From: Flavobacterium arcticum
GTDB taxonomy: Bacteria > Bacteroidota > Bacteroidia > Flavobacteriales > Flavobacteriaceae
DNA: 64,000 nt
Reading direction: 5' to 3'
NCBI RefSeq assembly: GCF_003344925.1
Contig: NZ_CP031188.1
Location: 618,501 to 682,500 of the forward strand
Below, piece after piece: positions 19,523-29,006 of the stretch. Position 1 is the first letter of the stretch. Every line of letters begins with the position of its first letter. The notes below the pieces were generated by a model. It did not search any database, was not told the origin of the DNA, and saw only the letters and a program-made list of their open reading frames with translations. The translations under genes were made by a program, and so were the position numbers.

Positions 19523-20665
19523 TTGACTTCAAACCTGTCTTATACGCTTTATACTACGACTATAAACTTCCCTACTGAATGGGATACTATTGCTGCCGAA
19601 AATATATTCCTTTCGCGTGAGGGACTTAGTGTTCTAGAAAAATCGTCTCCTAAAAACATGAAATGCCATTTTGTGGGACTATTTAAGAATGGTAAACTTT
19701 CGGGTATAGCTTTAATACAGTTTATTAACTTAGCCGATGTAACGACCTTTAAAAATAAAAAAAGTCGCTTTTGTATTAGAGAGTATTTGTTTAAAAAATT
19801 TGCTTCGCATATTTTATTTATTGGAAATAATACTCTTACTGGACAAAATGCTTATTTACACACCAGTGATATAACCGAAATCGAGGCATTGCAACTAATG
19901 CATAAAGCATTAAAAAAAGTTGAAAAAGAATATAATAATAAAGGACAAAAAATAAATCTTTTGGCAGTAAAAGATTTTAATGAAAAAGAATTTCCAAACT
20001 TTGATTCTACTAAATTTAAAAATTATTTTAAGTTTTGCACTCAACCTAATATGATATTCGGCATAAGGGAAGAATGGAACGATATAAATGACTATTTAAC
20101 TGACCTGAATACAAAATACCGTACGCAATATAAACGTGCTCGAAAAAAAGAAGAAGGAGTTATAAGAAGAAAACTTACTGCCGATGAAATACAATCACAA
20201 CAACTTAGGGTAAACGAACTGTACCACACTGTTGCTAATAGAGCTTCATTTAACACCTTCTTTTTACCTGAAAATCATTTCGAAATAATGAAACGAGAAC
20301 TTAAAGATAAATTCCGTTTTTATGGCTACTTTCTTAATGACAAACTCGTTGGGTTTAGTACGCTTATTAAAAACGGCAAGGATATGGATACTTATTTCTT
20401 AGGGTATGATGAAACAGTGCAAAAAGAAAAAATGCTTTACCTAAATATGCTTTATGACATGGTCGCTTACGCTATAAAAAAGCAATATAAACATATAATA
20501 TTTGCCCGATCGGCAATGGAAATAAAAAGTAGTGTAGGTGCTGAAGCTGAAGAAGTACATGGCATAATAAAACATACCAACCCCTTTATAAATCTATTTA
20601 TAGGAAAGCTTTTCTCTTATTTCGATCCAAAAGTAGAATGGAAAGCACGTAGTCCTTTTAAATAG
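19523..20665 (+). CDS. GNAT/FemAB-like acyltransferase family protein
   Basis: A 380-aa cytosolic protein. The C-terminal half has an acetyltransferase/FemAB-like shape: FYGYFLNDKLVGFSTLIKNGKDMDTYFLGYD, a helix, then KQYKHIIFARSAMEIKSSVGA. Similar proteins are annotated as GNAT or peptidoglycan-biosynthesis-like in Flavobacteriaceae. The acceptor is unknown. The start is a TTG at 19523, 13 nt after the preceding terminator; there is no early ATG, so the exact N-terminus is uncertain (an ATT at 19511 is also in frame). Its 3' end overlaps the convergent lipid kinase gene by 8 nt. Confidence 0.72.
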   Translation: MTSNLSYTLYTTTINFPTEWDTIAAENIFLSREGLSVLEKSSPKNMKCHFVGLFKNGKLSGIALIQFINLADVTTFKNKKSRFCIREYLFKKFASHILFIGNNTLTGQNAYLHTSDITEIEALQLMHKALKKVEKEYNNKGQKINLLAVKDFNEKEFPNFDSTKFKNYFKFCTQPNMIFGIREEWNDINDYLTDLNTKYRTQYKRARKKEEGVIRRKLTADEIQSQQLRVNELYHTVANRASFNTFFLPENHFEIMKRELKDKFRFYGYFLNDKLVGFSTLIKNGKDMDTYFLGYDETVQKEKMLYLNMLYDMVAYAIKKQYKHIIFARSAMEIKSSVGAEAEEVHGIIKHTNPFINLFIGKLFSYFDPKVEWKARSPFK

Positions 20666-21548
20666 TTTGATGTGGCACAGCTACCTTCATTTGATGGTGC
20701 ATTATTTTCACATCAAGTTCTTTTACTTCGCCACAAAACTCACCATCTATTTGAAAACTAACAGGAACATTAGTTGTTACCAAAGCCTTATTAGCAGAAA
20801 TTATTTCTACATCTTCATTTTCATCTACAGTTATATTTCCTGAAAGGATTTTACCTATAACAGATATATCAAGATTTTTAATAATAATTATTTCAAACTT
20901 GCCATCGTTTATTTTCCCTACAGGGTTTATAGTTACACCAGTACCATACTTATTAGCATTCGCTATAACCACCATACGAGCTTCTGTCTCAATAGTCTTA
21001 CCATTAGCAACAATTGTAGTATAAAAAGGTTCTTCTAAACTCGTTAAAGTAGTAAGAGCCTGTATAGCATAACCAAGCTTACCTCTAATCTTACCATTTT
21101 CATAATTACGTATTAGCTCAGCATTAACACCAATATCACTAAGATGGAGACTCTTTATACCATTAATAGCAACTATATCTATAGGCTCTACTGCTCCTTT
21201 AAAAGCCACCTCTAGGTTAGCCTCAATAGTATCGGGTAGGTTAAGATCTACCGACAAGCCATTGGCTGAGCCTGCGGGCAATATTCCTATAACAACATCA
21301 TAGTCTAGAGTAGCTTCGGCAACCATTTTTATAGTACCATCGCCACCAGCTACTAAAATGCGTTGTGGACTGTGTTTAGTAAACAGTTTTTTTATAACCT
21401 CTTCATCATCCTTCCCAGTAGTTTCATAATAAATAAGGTTTACGTTGCTATCTTTGGCATACGCTTTTACCATTGCTATTAAATCTGATTTATCGTTATC
21501 CCCAGCAATGGGGTTTATTACAAATAAAAAAATCTCTTGCTGAGCCAT
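20658..21548 (-). CDS. Diacylglycerol/lipid kinase (DagK family)
   Basis: A 296-aa member of the DagK_cat/YegS family. It shows the N-terminal FLFVINPIAG, nucleotide motif VAGGDGT (GGDGT at residues 68-72), the second glycine motif GILPAGSANGLSVDLNLP, and the C-terminal QIDGEFCG strand. It would phosphorylate a membrane lipid such as diacylglycerol; sphingosine or ceramide-type substrates are possible in Bacteroidota. It is divergent from the App1-type phosphatase gene, only 66 nt away. Confidence 0.88.
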   Translation of the reverse strand: MAQQEIFLFVINPIAGDNDKSDLIAMVKAYAKDSNVNLIYYETTGKDDEEVIKKLFTKHSPQRILVAGGDGTIKMVAEATLDYDVVIGILPAGSANGLSVDLNLPDTIEANLEVAFKGAVEPIDIVAINGIKSLHLSDIGVNAELIRNYENGKIRGKLGYAIQALTTLTSLEEPFYTTIVANGKTIETEARMVVIANANKYGTGVTINPVGKINDGKFEIIIIKNLDISVIGKILSGNITVDENEDVEIISANKALVTTNVPVSFQIDGEFCGEVKELDVKIMHHQMKVAVPHQTI

Positions 21549-21614
21549 GTTCTATTTTTGACTAAATTTAGTTAAATTGTGGTTTCGGATATCTTATAAA
21601 AAACATAATTTTTA

Positions 21615-22583
21615 ATGAAGCCTATTTTAAAACTTTATCGCGGTTATGCCAATGAACAAGAACTAATGGTTTTTGGTCATATTTTTAACTCTAACACGGT
21701 AAGCGGCTACGAATTTGAAAAAAAACGTTTTAAAAATGCACGTTCTATTGTAAAGATGTTTATGGTACAAACTATTGCTAATGCAGATGTTTACCTAGAG
21801 CATAATGGCAAAAAAATACATACCCGAACACTTAAAGATGGATATTTTAAATTTTGCATCCCACTAGATAATGATTTAAAACACGGCTGGTCTAGCTATA
21901 GTGTGAGTACTTTTTATAATGACGAAGAAATAAAAGAAAATGGTACCTATATAAGACCCTTTGAAGGCGATTTAGGCTTTATATCAGATATTGATGATAC
22001 TTTTTTAGTATCGCATACACGCAATGTTTTTAAAAAGCTATATATCCTTTTATGGAAAAACATTAATGCTCGACGCATATTTGAAGGTGTAGTGCCATTT
22101 TACCAAGCTTTGAGCAGTGCTGGAAGAAAGACTAAAGAAGAACAAAATGCTTTCTTCTATGTATCGAGCAGTGAATGGAACCTGTATAGTTTTATTGTAA
22201 AGTTTACTAAAATACACGAGCTACCCAGAGCTGTAATGTTACTAAAAGATATTAAAACGGGTTTGATGGATTTTTTAGTAACAGGACGTGGAAATCATAA
22301 TCATAAATTTGACAAGATAAAGCACCTATTAGAATTCTATCCTCATCTTAAATACACACTATTGGGCGATGATTCTCAGCATGACCCCTACCTGTATGAA
22401 AATATTTGTAAAATATTTCCCGTCACTGTAAAGGCTGTATATATAAGACAAACAGGGAAACGTAAAAAGCAAAAAGTGAGTGATTCACTAAAGAATATTG
22501 AATCGTTATCTATAGCAACTTGCTACTTTAAAGACAGTGAAGAAGCGATACTACACGCTAAAAAAATAGGATTGATTTCTTAA
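21615..22583 (+). CDS. App1-type phosphatase (DUF2183), phosphatidate phosphatase-like
   Basis: A 322-aa protein of the App1/LNS2-like HAD family. The nucleophile motif FISDIDDTFL has DIDDT at residues 125-129 (DxDxT). Downstream FYVSSSEWNLYSFI supplies the Ser/Thr motif, and YTLLGDDSQHDPYLY the final acidic motif. Yeast App1 is a Mg-dependent phosphatidate phosphatase. The first ~115 residues form a beta-rich domain (GHIFNSNTVSGYEF...). It faces the lipid kinase gene across 66 nt, suggesting opposed phosphorylation and dephosphorylation of a lipid. Confidence 0.85.
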   Translation: MKPILKLYRGYANEQELMVFGHIFNSNTVSGYEFEKKRFKNARSIVKMFMVQTIANADVYLEHNGKKIHTRTLKDGYFKFCIPLDNDLKHGWSSYSVSTFYNDEEIKENGTYIRPFEGDLGFISDIDDTFLVSHTRNVFKKLYILLWKNINARRIFEGVVPFYQALSSAGRKTKEEQNAFFYVSSSEWNLYSFIVKFTKIHELPRAVMLLKDIKTGLMDFLVTGRGNHNHKFDKIKHLLEFYPHLKYTLLGDDSQHDPYLYENICKIFPVTVKAVYIRQTGKRKKQKVSDSLKNIESLSIATCYFKDSEEAILHAKKIGLIS

Positions 22584-22655
22584 AATTGAGTTATTTTACA
22601 ACTAATTACAATTCATAATGGTTAAATTAGTAAAAACTAATCAAACAGTTATATT

Positions 22656-22919
22656 ATGAAAAAATTGATTTTACTATCAGGAGTGATGGCTTTTGCGCTC
22701 TTTACTTCTTGTAAAGACAAAAAAGAAACACCTCCACCAACGCCACCTACGGTAGAAGATCCTGCTCCGCCTCCAGCACCAGAACCAGTAGCTGAAGAAG
22801 ACGGCACATCAGTAAGTATTAGTGAAGATGGTGTGAGCGTTAAAAATAAAAATGGTGATAACGAAAGTAATGTAACCATTACAGATGATAAAAAAGAAGT
22901 TAATATTAAAACTGACTAA
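22656..22919 (+). CDS. Small Pro/Glu-rich lipoprotein
   Basis: An 87-aa putative lipoprotein, lipid Cys at residue 19 (FTSC). A Pro-rich spacer (about 26-45) is followed by an acidic stretch (SVSISEDGVSVKNKNG, DDKKEVNIKTD). No family recognised. It looks like a surface or periplasmic spacer protein. It follows the App1 gene by 72 nt and has its own strong terminator. Confidence 0.7.
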   Translation: MKKLILLSGVMAFALFTSCKDKKETPPPTPPTVEDPAPPPAPEPVAEEDGTSVSISEDGVSVKNKNGDNESNVTITDDKKEVNIKTD

Positions 22920-22957
22920 AAAATAACAACCCCGCTAAAAGCGGGGTTGTTATTTTT
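22919..22957 (+). terminator. Terminator of the small lipoprotein gene
   Basis: A 17-bp perfect stem (22919-22935 with 22941-22957) around a TAAAA loop, with CCCCGC/GCGGGG at the loop and T-run at the end. The A-rich left arm could also work for the convergent ABC-F gene. Confidence 0.92.
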
Positions 22958-22978
22958 ATTAATAGAATATAGACAATT

Positions 22979-24889
22979 TTATACTTTCTCTATTTCCTCA
23001 TGTACTTGCTCCCATTCTTCCATATATGCGTCAAGTTTTTTCTTTTTATTCTCATAGGCTGCAAAGAAAGTAGCATCAGCCATTAGCTTTTCATAATCTG
23101 TTTCAAGCTTTTTATCATCCTGCTTAATCTCTTTTTCTAACTGTTGTATCTGACTTTCAATTTTAGATAACTTGTTTTGTAACGACTTGTTTTTCTTCTG
23201 GTCTTGATACGATACTTGTTGTTGCTTATTATCTTTAGCGGCTTCTTTAATTATGTCTCTTTTCTCTACCTCGCGCATATTTTGCATATTACGCTGCTCT
23301 AGATAAAAATTAATATCACCCAGATATTCTCTTATTTTCTGGTCTTTAAACTCATATACAATATTAGACATCCCTTGCAAGAAATCTCTATCGTGTGATA
23401 CTAGTAATAAAGTACCTTCAAATTTTTGTAATGCAGCCTTCAATACATTTTTAGATTTTATATCTAAGTGGTTAGTTGGCTCATCCATTACCAAAACATT
23501 AATAGGCTGTAAAAGCAACTTACATAATGCAAGACGGTTTCGCTCACCTCCAGAGAGTACTTTTACCTTTTTCTCTACGTCATCTCCTCTAAAAAGAAAT
23601 GAACCTAGCATATCGCGCACTTTACTACGATTAGTATCTGTAGCGGCATTCTCCATAGTTTCTAAAAGCGTTATTTCGCCATCTAGGTACTCTGCCTGAT
23701 TTTGTGCAAAATAACCCAACTGTACATTATGCCCTAGTTTAATAGTGCCTGTATAGTCAATATCTTTTGTAATCGCTTTTATAAGTGTAGATTTACCTTG
23801 ACCATTTTGCCCTACAAAAGCAATCTTACTGCCACGCTCTACCAGTAAATCAATATCTTTTAATATGGTTTTTTTGCCATATTTTTTGGTAACATCTTCA
23901 ACTTCTACCACTACACGACCTGGCATCATCGATATAGGAAATGAGATATTCATTACTGAGTTATCATCTTCATCTACCTCAATACGCTCTACTTTGTCCA
24001 GCTTCTTGATTAACGATTGTGCCATAGATGCTTTAGATGCCTTAGCTCTAAATTTTTCTATAAGCTTCTCTGTTTGCTCAATTTTTTTACCTTGATTTTT
24101 TTGTGTAGCAAGTTGTTTCTCTCGCAATTCGTTACGCAATTCAAGATATTGTGAGTAAGGTTTATTAAAATCGTATATTTTACCTAACGATATTTCTATA
24201 GTACGATTTGTAACGTTATCCAAAAACATCTTATCGTGCGATACAATAATAACAACCCCTGGATAGCTTCTTAAAAACTGCTCTAACCAAATGATACTTT
24301 CTATATCTAAGTGATTGGTAGGCTCATCTAATAGTAATATATCATTATATTGTAATAAAAGCTTGGCAAGCTCTATACGCATACGCCATCCGCCAGAAAA
24401 AGTATCAGTAAGTTTATCAAAATCTTCACGCTTAAAACCAAGCCCTAAAAGTATCTTCTCTGTATCTCCTACATAATTATAACCTCCTAATATTTCAAAA
24501 TGATGTGTTAAGTCACTAAGATCTTCTATAAGTTTAGAGTACTCTTCACTTTCATAATCGGTACGGGTAACCAACAAATGGTTAATATCATTTATTTTTG
24601 CTTCGGTTTCCTTAATTGCTTCAAATGCCTGATATGCCTCTTCAAGTATTGTTCTTCCTTGTACAAAATCTATATCCTGTTTCAAGAAACCAATACTAAC
24701 TTCTTTTTCTGTAGCTATAACGCCCGAATCTGGCACGAGCTCTTTTGACAAGATTTTTAACATCGTCGATTTTCCTGCACCATTCTTTCCTACAAGCCCT
24801 ACTCTGTCACCTGCTCCAAGTCTAAAAGTAACTTCTTCAAATAGATAAGTTCCTCCAAAAGAAACCGATAAATTATGTATGTTCAGCAT
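22979..24889 (-). CDS. ABC-F family ATPase (Uup/YheS-like)
   Basis: A 636-aa protein with two ABC cassettes and no membrane segment. Walker A: GLVGKNGAGKST and AFVGQNGQGKST. Signatures: FSGGWRMRIELAK and LSGGERNRLALCK. Walker B: LLLDEPTNHLDIES and LVMDEPTNHLDIKS. The inter-domain linker is helical, and the C-terminus (about 545-636) is a Lys/Glu-rich coiled coil as in Uup. ABC-F proteins act on the ribosomal E-site or A-site, in translation control or antibiotic protection. A resistance role cannot be assumed here. Confidence 0.92.
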   Translation of the reverse strand: MLNIHNLSVSFGGTYLFEEVTFRLGAGDRVGLVGKNGAGKSTMLKILSKELVPDSGVIATEKEVSIGFLKQDIDFVQGRTILEEAYQAFEAIKETEAKINDINHLLVTRTDYESEEYSKLIEDLSDLTHHFEILGGYNYVGDTEKILLGLGFKREDFDKLTDTFSGGWRMRIELAKLLLQYNDILLLDEPTNHLDIESIIWLEQFLRSYPGVVIIVSHDKMFLDNVTNRTIEISLGKIYDFNKPYSQYLELRNELREKQLATQKNQGKKIEQTEKLIEKFRAKASKASMAQSLIKKLDKVERIEVDEDDNSVMNISFPISMMPGRVVVEVEDVTKKYGKKTILKDIDLLVERGSKIAFVGQNGQGKSTLIKAITKDIDYTGTIKLGHNVQLGYFAQNQAEYLDGEITLLETMENAATDTNRSKVRDMLGSFLFRGDDVEKKVKVLSGGERNRLALCKLLLQPINVLVMDEPTNHLDIKSKNVLKAALQKFEGTLLLVSHDRDFLQGMSNIVYEFKDQKIREYLGDINFYLEQRNMQNMREVEKRDIIKEAAKDNKQQQVSYQDQKKNKSLQNKLSKIESQIQQLEKEIKQDDKKLETDYEKLMADATFFAAYENKKKKLDAYMEEWEQVHEEIEKV

Positions 24890-24891
24890 TA

Positions 24892-24921
24892 TTGTTATGT
24901 CTTATTTATGTCGTAAATTTG
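24892..24921 (+). promoter_or_regulatory. Promoter of the DUF983 gene
   Basis: TTG (24892-24894), a 19-nt gap, TAAATTTG (24914-24921), exact to consensus. A second box TAGTTTTG (24933-24940) overlaps the TTG at 24938 that would otherwise be taken as the start codon. Confidence 0.65.
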
Positions 24922-24943
24922 GTTACACCAAATAGTTTTGCAA

Positions 24944-25339
24944 ATGTTAAAAAAAGGATCCAAATTATATAGTATTTTAACAGGAACCTGCCCTCGATGC
25001 CATCAAGAAAGTATGTATTTAGATAAAAACCCATACAATCTAAGCAAAGTATATAAAATGCACGAAAATTGTAGCCATTGTGGTCTGCATTATAAAATTG
25101 AACCTTCTTTCTTTTATGGTGCCATGTATGTTAGCTATGGTCTTGGTGTTGCCTTTAGCATTGCTGCTTTTATTATTGCAAAAGTAATTCTAAACACTTC
25201 GCTAAAAACTTCATTCTATGCCATAATAGGCACACTTGTACTATTTATGCCCATAACTATGCGTTTATCGCGTAATATATGGATCAATATATTTATTAAA
25301 TACAATAAAAACTGGAAGAACGAAAACCCTAAACCTTGA
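24944..25339 (+). CDS. DUF983 zinc-ribbon membrane protein
   Basis: A 131-aa protein with two Cys pairs near the N-terminus (CPRC and CSHC), likely a zinc ribbon, followed by two transmembrane helices (about residues 68-90 and 95-115). This is the DUF983 family, whose function is unknown. The ATG at 24944 is preferred to the TTG two codons upstream because that TTG lies in a promoter-like box. Its 3' end overlaps the convergent FAD oxidoreductase gene by 11 nt. Confidence 0.85.
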   Translation: MLKKGSKLYSILTGTCPRCHQESMYLDKNPYNLSKVYKMHENCSHCGLHYKIEPSFFYGAMYVSYGLGVAFSIAAFIIAKVILNTSLKTSFYAIIGTLVLFMPITMRLSRNIWINIFIKYNKNWKNENPKP

Positions 25340-26369
25340 ACCTAGTAAGGTTTATTGCTCTAGGTATTTCTGTTCCTTTTTCTATAGATTCAAATAATTC
25401 CAATGCCATCGGCGGTCCTAACATTACCCCTCTTGTACCCAGCCCGTTTAACAAATGTAAACGAGAATACTTTGGGTGTGTCCCAATAAGAGGCTTCCTG
25501 TCTTTAACAGTAGGACGCACTCCTGCAAGATGTTCTATAATTTCGTAATCGCAAGTAATTAACTCTTCTAGTTTCTTTACCAACTCTTGTTTCCCTACTT
25601 CTGTAGGCTCTTGTGTTTTATCACCCCATTCATAAGTGGCACCTACTTTATAGTAACCATTACCAAAAGGTAAAATAAACATACTGGCATTTACTATCAC
25701 ATCAAGCTGTAAGTCTGGAGCTTTTATAAGTAAGAGTTCTCCTTTGGTACCATCTAGTGGTAAATAGTTAAAATAAGGGTTAGCATGAATACCAAACCCC
25801 TCTGCAAAGACAATATGCTTCGCGGAAATGTCTTTATACTGCACACAATCTTCAGCAATATGTAATATACTATAATCAAAAGTATCTTTAAGCAGCAATC
25901 CATCATTTAACAATGAGGCACAGTACGTATCTAAAAAAACATTAGTATCCATATAACCTGTATTATATACACTACCAAAACCATAAGGAGAAGGTAAAGC
26001 AGGATATTTCTTGTGTTTAATCTCTGTATCTAAAAAAGGGGTTAATGCGGGCTTATCAGCAGCTTCAAACCAATTATTCTGCTCTTCTATCGAAGCAAAC
26101 TTTCTATACATAGGAACATTATGCATAAACTGCACACCCAATCTATCTTGTATATTTTGATAAAAAGGAATTATATGTGCCATATGTTTTGCAGCATCGG
26201 CAGGCAAACTGAAACGTTTTAATATAACAGGATTATAAATTCCTGCTGCAACACGTGTAGAGTTATGCGAAGTATCACTTATAACAATAAATGATTTGCC
26301 ATTTAAACGGCAAACCTCTGCAAAATTTATACCTGCCAAACCAGCGCCAACAATTATAAAATCTTTCAT
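25329..26369 (-). CDS. FAD-dependent oxidoreductase (DAO family)
   Basis: A 346-aa flavoprotein with N-terminal Rossmann motif IIVGAGLAGINFAEVC, middle substrate-domain strands and the C-terminal FAD-contact GLGTRGVMLGPPMALELFE. It belongs to the glycine/D-amino-acid oxidase (DAO) fold; the substrate is not evident. It lies directly downstream of the gldKLMN operon but has its own promoter box inside the gldN terminator region. Confidence 0.85.
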   Translation of the reverse strand: MKDFIIVGAGLAGINFAEVCRLNGKSFIVISDTSHNSTRVAAGIYNPVILKRFSLPADAAKHMAHIIPFYQNIQDRLGVQFMHNVPMYRKFASIEEQNNWFEAADKPALTPFLDTEIKHKKYPALPSPYGFGSVYNTGYMDTNVFLDTYCASLLNDGLLLKDTFDYSILHIAEDCVQYKDISAKHIVFAEGFGIHANPYFNYLPLDGTKGELLLIKAPDLQLDVIVNASMFILPFGNGYYKVGATYEWGDKTQEPTEVGKQELVKKLEELITCDYEIIEHLAGVRPTVKDRKPLIGTHPKYSRLHLLNGLGTRGVMLGPPMALELFESIEKGTEIPRAINLTRFKV

Positions 26370-26373
26370 AGTG

Positions 26374-26381
26374 CAAAAATA
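26374..26381 (-). promoter_or_regulatory. -7 box of the FAD oxidoreductase gene
   Basis: Minus-strand TATTTTTG, an exact TAnnTTTG match, 4 nt before the ATG. The nearest TTG (26397-26399) lies in the loop of the gldN terminator, at a short 15-nt spacing. Confidence 0.4.
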
Positions 26382-26385
26382 AAAA

Positions 26386-26410
26386 AACTCTTACCACAAG
26401 GGTAAGAGTT
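26386..26410 (-). terminator. Terminator of the gldKLMN operon
   Basis: A 10-bp stem AACTCTTACC/GGTAAGAGTT with a 5-nt loop. An A-run at 26381-26387 gives a T-tract on the minus strand. It lies 23 nt past the gldN stop. Confidence 0.85.
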
Positions 26411-26433
26411 CTTTTTTATAGTTACGAGAATTA

Positions 26434-27360
26434 TTAATAATTCCACATATCTTGTTCAAAATTACGTATTTTATCTTTTATACGTTCCGATTCTAGAAGT
26501 TGTAGCTGAGCATTATCTTTAAGATATTCTTTGATAAGTCTGTCGCCATATACATTCTCTTCTTTGTATATAACAGCACTAAAACGTCTTGAGTTTAACA
26601 AGTGATCGAATGTAATAGGCATCGCAGAGTTTTTCTCATTAAATGCTTTTGCTTGGTGTAGTACATCTCTTGCTCCTGGATAAAACACCCAGAATAATTC
26701 AATAGGTTCTGCACTTTCACCCATCCTTAACTTACTCAAAGCATCTACAGCCATTGGACAAATACCAAGAATTCTGTATTTAAGCTCACCTTGTCTTTTA
26801 TCAAAATACCAAGTACCTACAATACGATATGCTGCAACATCATTAGCTGTTACCTCTTGTGTATCGAAATGTTCGGCAGTAAGCACGCCTTTTTCCTTAA
26901 GAGCATCTTCCGTTTCACCAGGGTACTGGTTCATCGTAGTTACTCCATAGCTATTAAGCATACTAACATAAAAATTCTCTTGAATTTCTTCTAAAGTCTT
27001 TTTCTCAGTAAAATAAGAGTCACCATACACTTCGGTAAGTTGAGCATCCTTAATACCATTTATAAGAACAGTGAAAAGCGATTTTCTATCATCACCAATA
27101 TTCTCTTCTACAGGAAAAAGCATTGGAAAATTAACTCTCTGGTTAAGATCAATTACTTCCCATACCTTTCTAGTAAACAAAATATCTCTATCTCCTACAT
27201 AACCGTAAGGTAAAGGGTTGTCATTATCTAACAATTCCTGCTCAGCGGTTTTCTGTCCTATCTCATCTGGCGTTTTTGCATTCAACAAGTTTGATTGAGC
27301 CACTGAAGAACCAATCCCTGTAAAAAATAATGCCGCTAATAAAAAATTTTTGCTGTTCAT
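26434..27360 (-). CDS. gldN: Type IX secretion system ring protein GldN
   Basis: A 308-aa periplasmic protein with a signal peptide (MNSKNFLLAALFFTGIGSSVAQ). The conserved body has LPYGYVGDRDILFTRKVWEVIDLNQRVN and YRILGICPMAVDAL. GldN (PorN) binds GldK to form the periplasmic ring under the outer membrane in T9SS. It is the last gene of gldK-gldL-gldM-gldN, 44 nt after gldM. Order and spacing match the operon of Flavobacterium johnsoniae. Confidence 0.97.
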   Translation of the reverse strand: MNSKNFLLAALFFTGIGSSVAQSNLLNAKTPDEIGQKTAEQELLDNDNPLPYGYVGDRDILFTRKVWEVIDLNQRVNFPMLFPVEENIGDDRKSLFTVLINGIKDAQLTEVYGDSYFTEKKTLEEIQENFYVSMLNSYGVTTMNQYPGETEDALKEKGVLTAEHFDTQEVTANDVAAYRIVGTWYFDKRQGELKYRILGICPMAVDALSKLRMGESAEPIELFWVFYPGARDVLHQAKAFNEKNSAMPITFDHLLNSRRFSAVIYKEENVYGDRLIKEYLKDNAQLQLLESERIKDKIRNFEQDMWNY

Positions 27361-27404
27361 ATCCTTAATTTATTCTATAAAAGAAAAACGATCTTTTAAT
27401 TATA

Positions 27405-28961
27405 TTATTGTACTTCCCAGATAAACGGGCTAGAATCTTGCATTCTATAGCTTCCGCCACCTCTAAGTTTTGTCTTAATAGCCATTATTTGAATTTGATC
27501 ACCTCTTTTTGCTCTATTAATAGCAGACTGAGCTTTACCATCAAATTTATTACCTTGAACTATCATACCTGGTTGACCAGGAACATAAAGTTCAAAAGAA
27601 ACTACATCAACATCAACATCATATACGAAACCTGGAAACTCAACGTTAACAGTAGATATTGCTAAATCTTGAGCACGACCTTTAGAGGAGTTTCTTTTCC
27701 CTCTAATAGAAGCTGCAGGAGCAGGAATATCTCTTACAATAAATTTCTTTTTAGAATTTACTGATGTTCCATCAGGAAGTTTACCCGTTACATTTACAAT
27801 AGCCTCTGTTCCAGACACAGTTGTAACGTTCCAGTTATATTTACCAGCACCTGTTGCTTTTTTAAGACCAGGAGCAGATGCGTTAACATCACTATCTGCT
27901 ATACCTGCAAATGAAATTGTCATTGGGTTATCTACACCTCTATATACAGAGTTCATCTTATCAGCAGATATTGTAGCCTCATTAGGGCGAGGTACTACTG
28001 CATAATTACCTGTAATTGGGATTTCAACTTCTTTTCCATCTTCAAGGAAAACAAACTCTCCTTGTAATTCATGTTCACCTACAGATCCAGCACTAACCTC
28101 AAATTGAGCTTGACCATTCTCCATAGTAACAGTTCCACCTTTAACACCTACTCTAGTAGGTACAGTAGCATCATCATAACGTCCTAAAACTACTTTTCCT
28201 GTTACTTTTTCACCAGAAAAGAATGCAGATTTATCAGTAATAACGATTGCTTTGTACTTATTCATAGATGTAGCCTCAATAGCGGCTTTACCAAGTGCAA
28301 CGCTATAAACATTTGCCTCTACAACTTTAACATTATTCTGCATTGCAGAAAGTTTAGTTAAAGAAGCAATTGCAGGAAATCCTTTAAAATGATAACTTAG
28401 GTACTTTTGCTTTACACCTTCTCCATCTGTTACATCATCTACATCGAATTTACTTTGGATTTCCTTTTTTAGGGCATTGTATTTATTATCCTTACCAAAA
28501 GCAGCAATCATATCAGCTTTATACTTGTTGATAGTTGCTATAACCTCACTACCTTTTTTAGAATAACCGTCGCCTTTAAACCAAGCTTCGTCAATTACAC
28601 CACCCTTATCCATAGCTTCGTATGGAAGTTTCCCATTATCATCTTTTTCTATACCTTTAGTAATATCACCTTTAAGGTTTTCAAGGTATGTTGTAAAAGA
28701 TGCAGAAACAGTCTTAACTTTATCTGCAATCTTTTTAGCTTCTCCATATTGAGCAGCAGACTCACTTGCTTTTAATGCAAGTACATCATACAGATCTTTA
28801 TTTGTTTTAGTTGCTTGTTGATTCGCAGTCTCAAATTGCTCATTCATCAATCCAAAAGCGGATAGTACCTCTTTGGACATATTTAGTGCCAGCATCGCGA
28901 TGAAAACCAAGTACATTAGGTTAATCATCTTTTGTCTAGGGGTTAATTTTCCTCCTGCCAT
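27405..28961 (-). CDS. gldM: Type IX secretion system motor protein GldM
   Basis: A 518-aa inner-membrane protein with one N-terminal TM helix (about 15-35, in INLMYLVFIAMLALNMS) and a large periplasmic part made of four stacked domains in known structures. Begins MAGGKLTPRQKMINLMYL as in GldM/PorM. With GldL it forms the proton-driven motor that powers secretion and gliding, reaching up to the GldK/N ring. It follows gldL by 45 nt. Confidence 0.98.
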   Translation of the reverse strand: MAGGKLTPRQKMINLMYLVFIAMLALNMSKEVLSAFGLMNEQFETANQQATKTNKDLYDVLALKASESAAQYGEAKKIADKVKTVSASFTTYLENLKGDITKGIEKDDNGKLPYEAMDKGGVIDEAWFKGDGYSKKGSEVIATINKYKADMIAAFGKDNKYNALKKEIQSKFDVDDVTDGEGVKQKYLSYHFKGFPAIASLTKLSAMQNNVKVVEANVYSVALGKAAIEATSMNKYKAIVITDKSAFFSGEKVTGKVVLGRYDDATVPTRVGVKGGTVTMENGQAQFEVSAGSVGEHELQGEFVFLEDGKEVEIPITGNYAVVPRPNEATISADKMNSVYRGVDNPMTISFAGIADSDVNASAPGLKKATGAGKYNWNVTTVSGTEAIVNVTGKLPDGTSVNSKKKFIVRDIPAPAASIRGKRNSSKGRAQDLAISTVNVEFPGFVYDVDVDVVSFELYVPGQPGMIVQGNKFDGKAQSAINRAKRGDQIQIMAIKTKLRGGGSYRMQDSSPFIWEVQ

Positions 28962-29006
28962 ATCTAATTAGTATAGTTTTTTGTTATTTATAAAAATCCT
29001 AATTAA

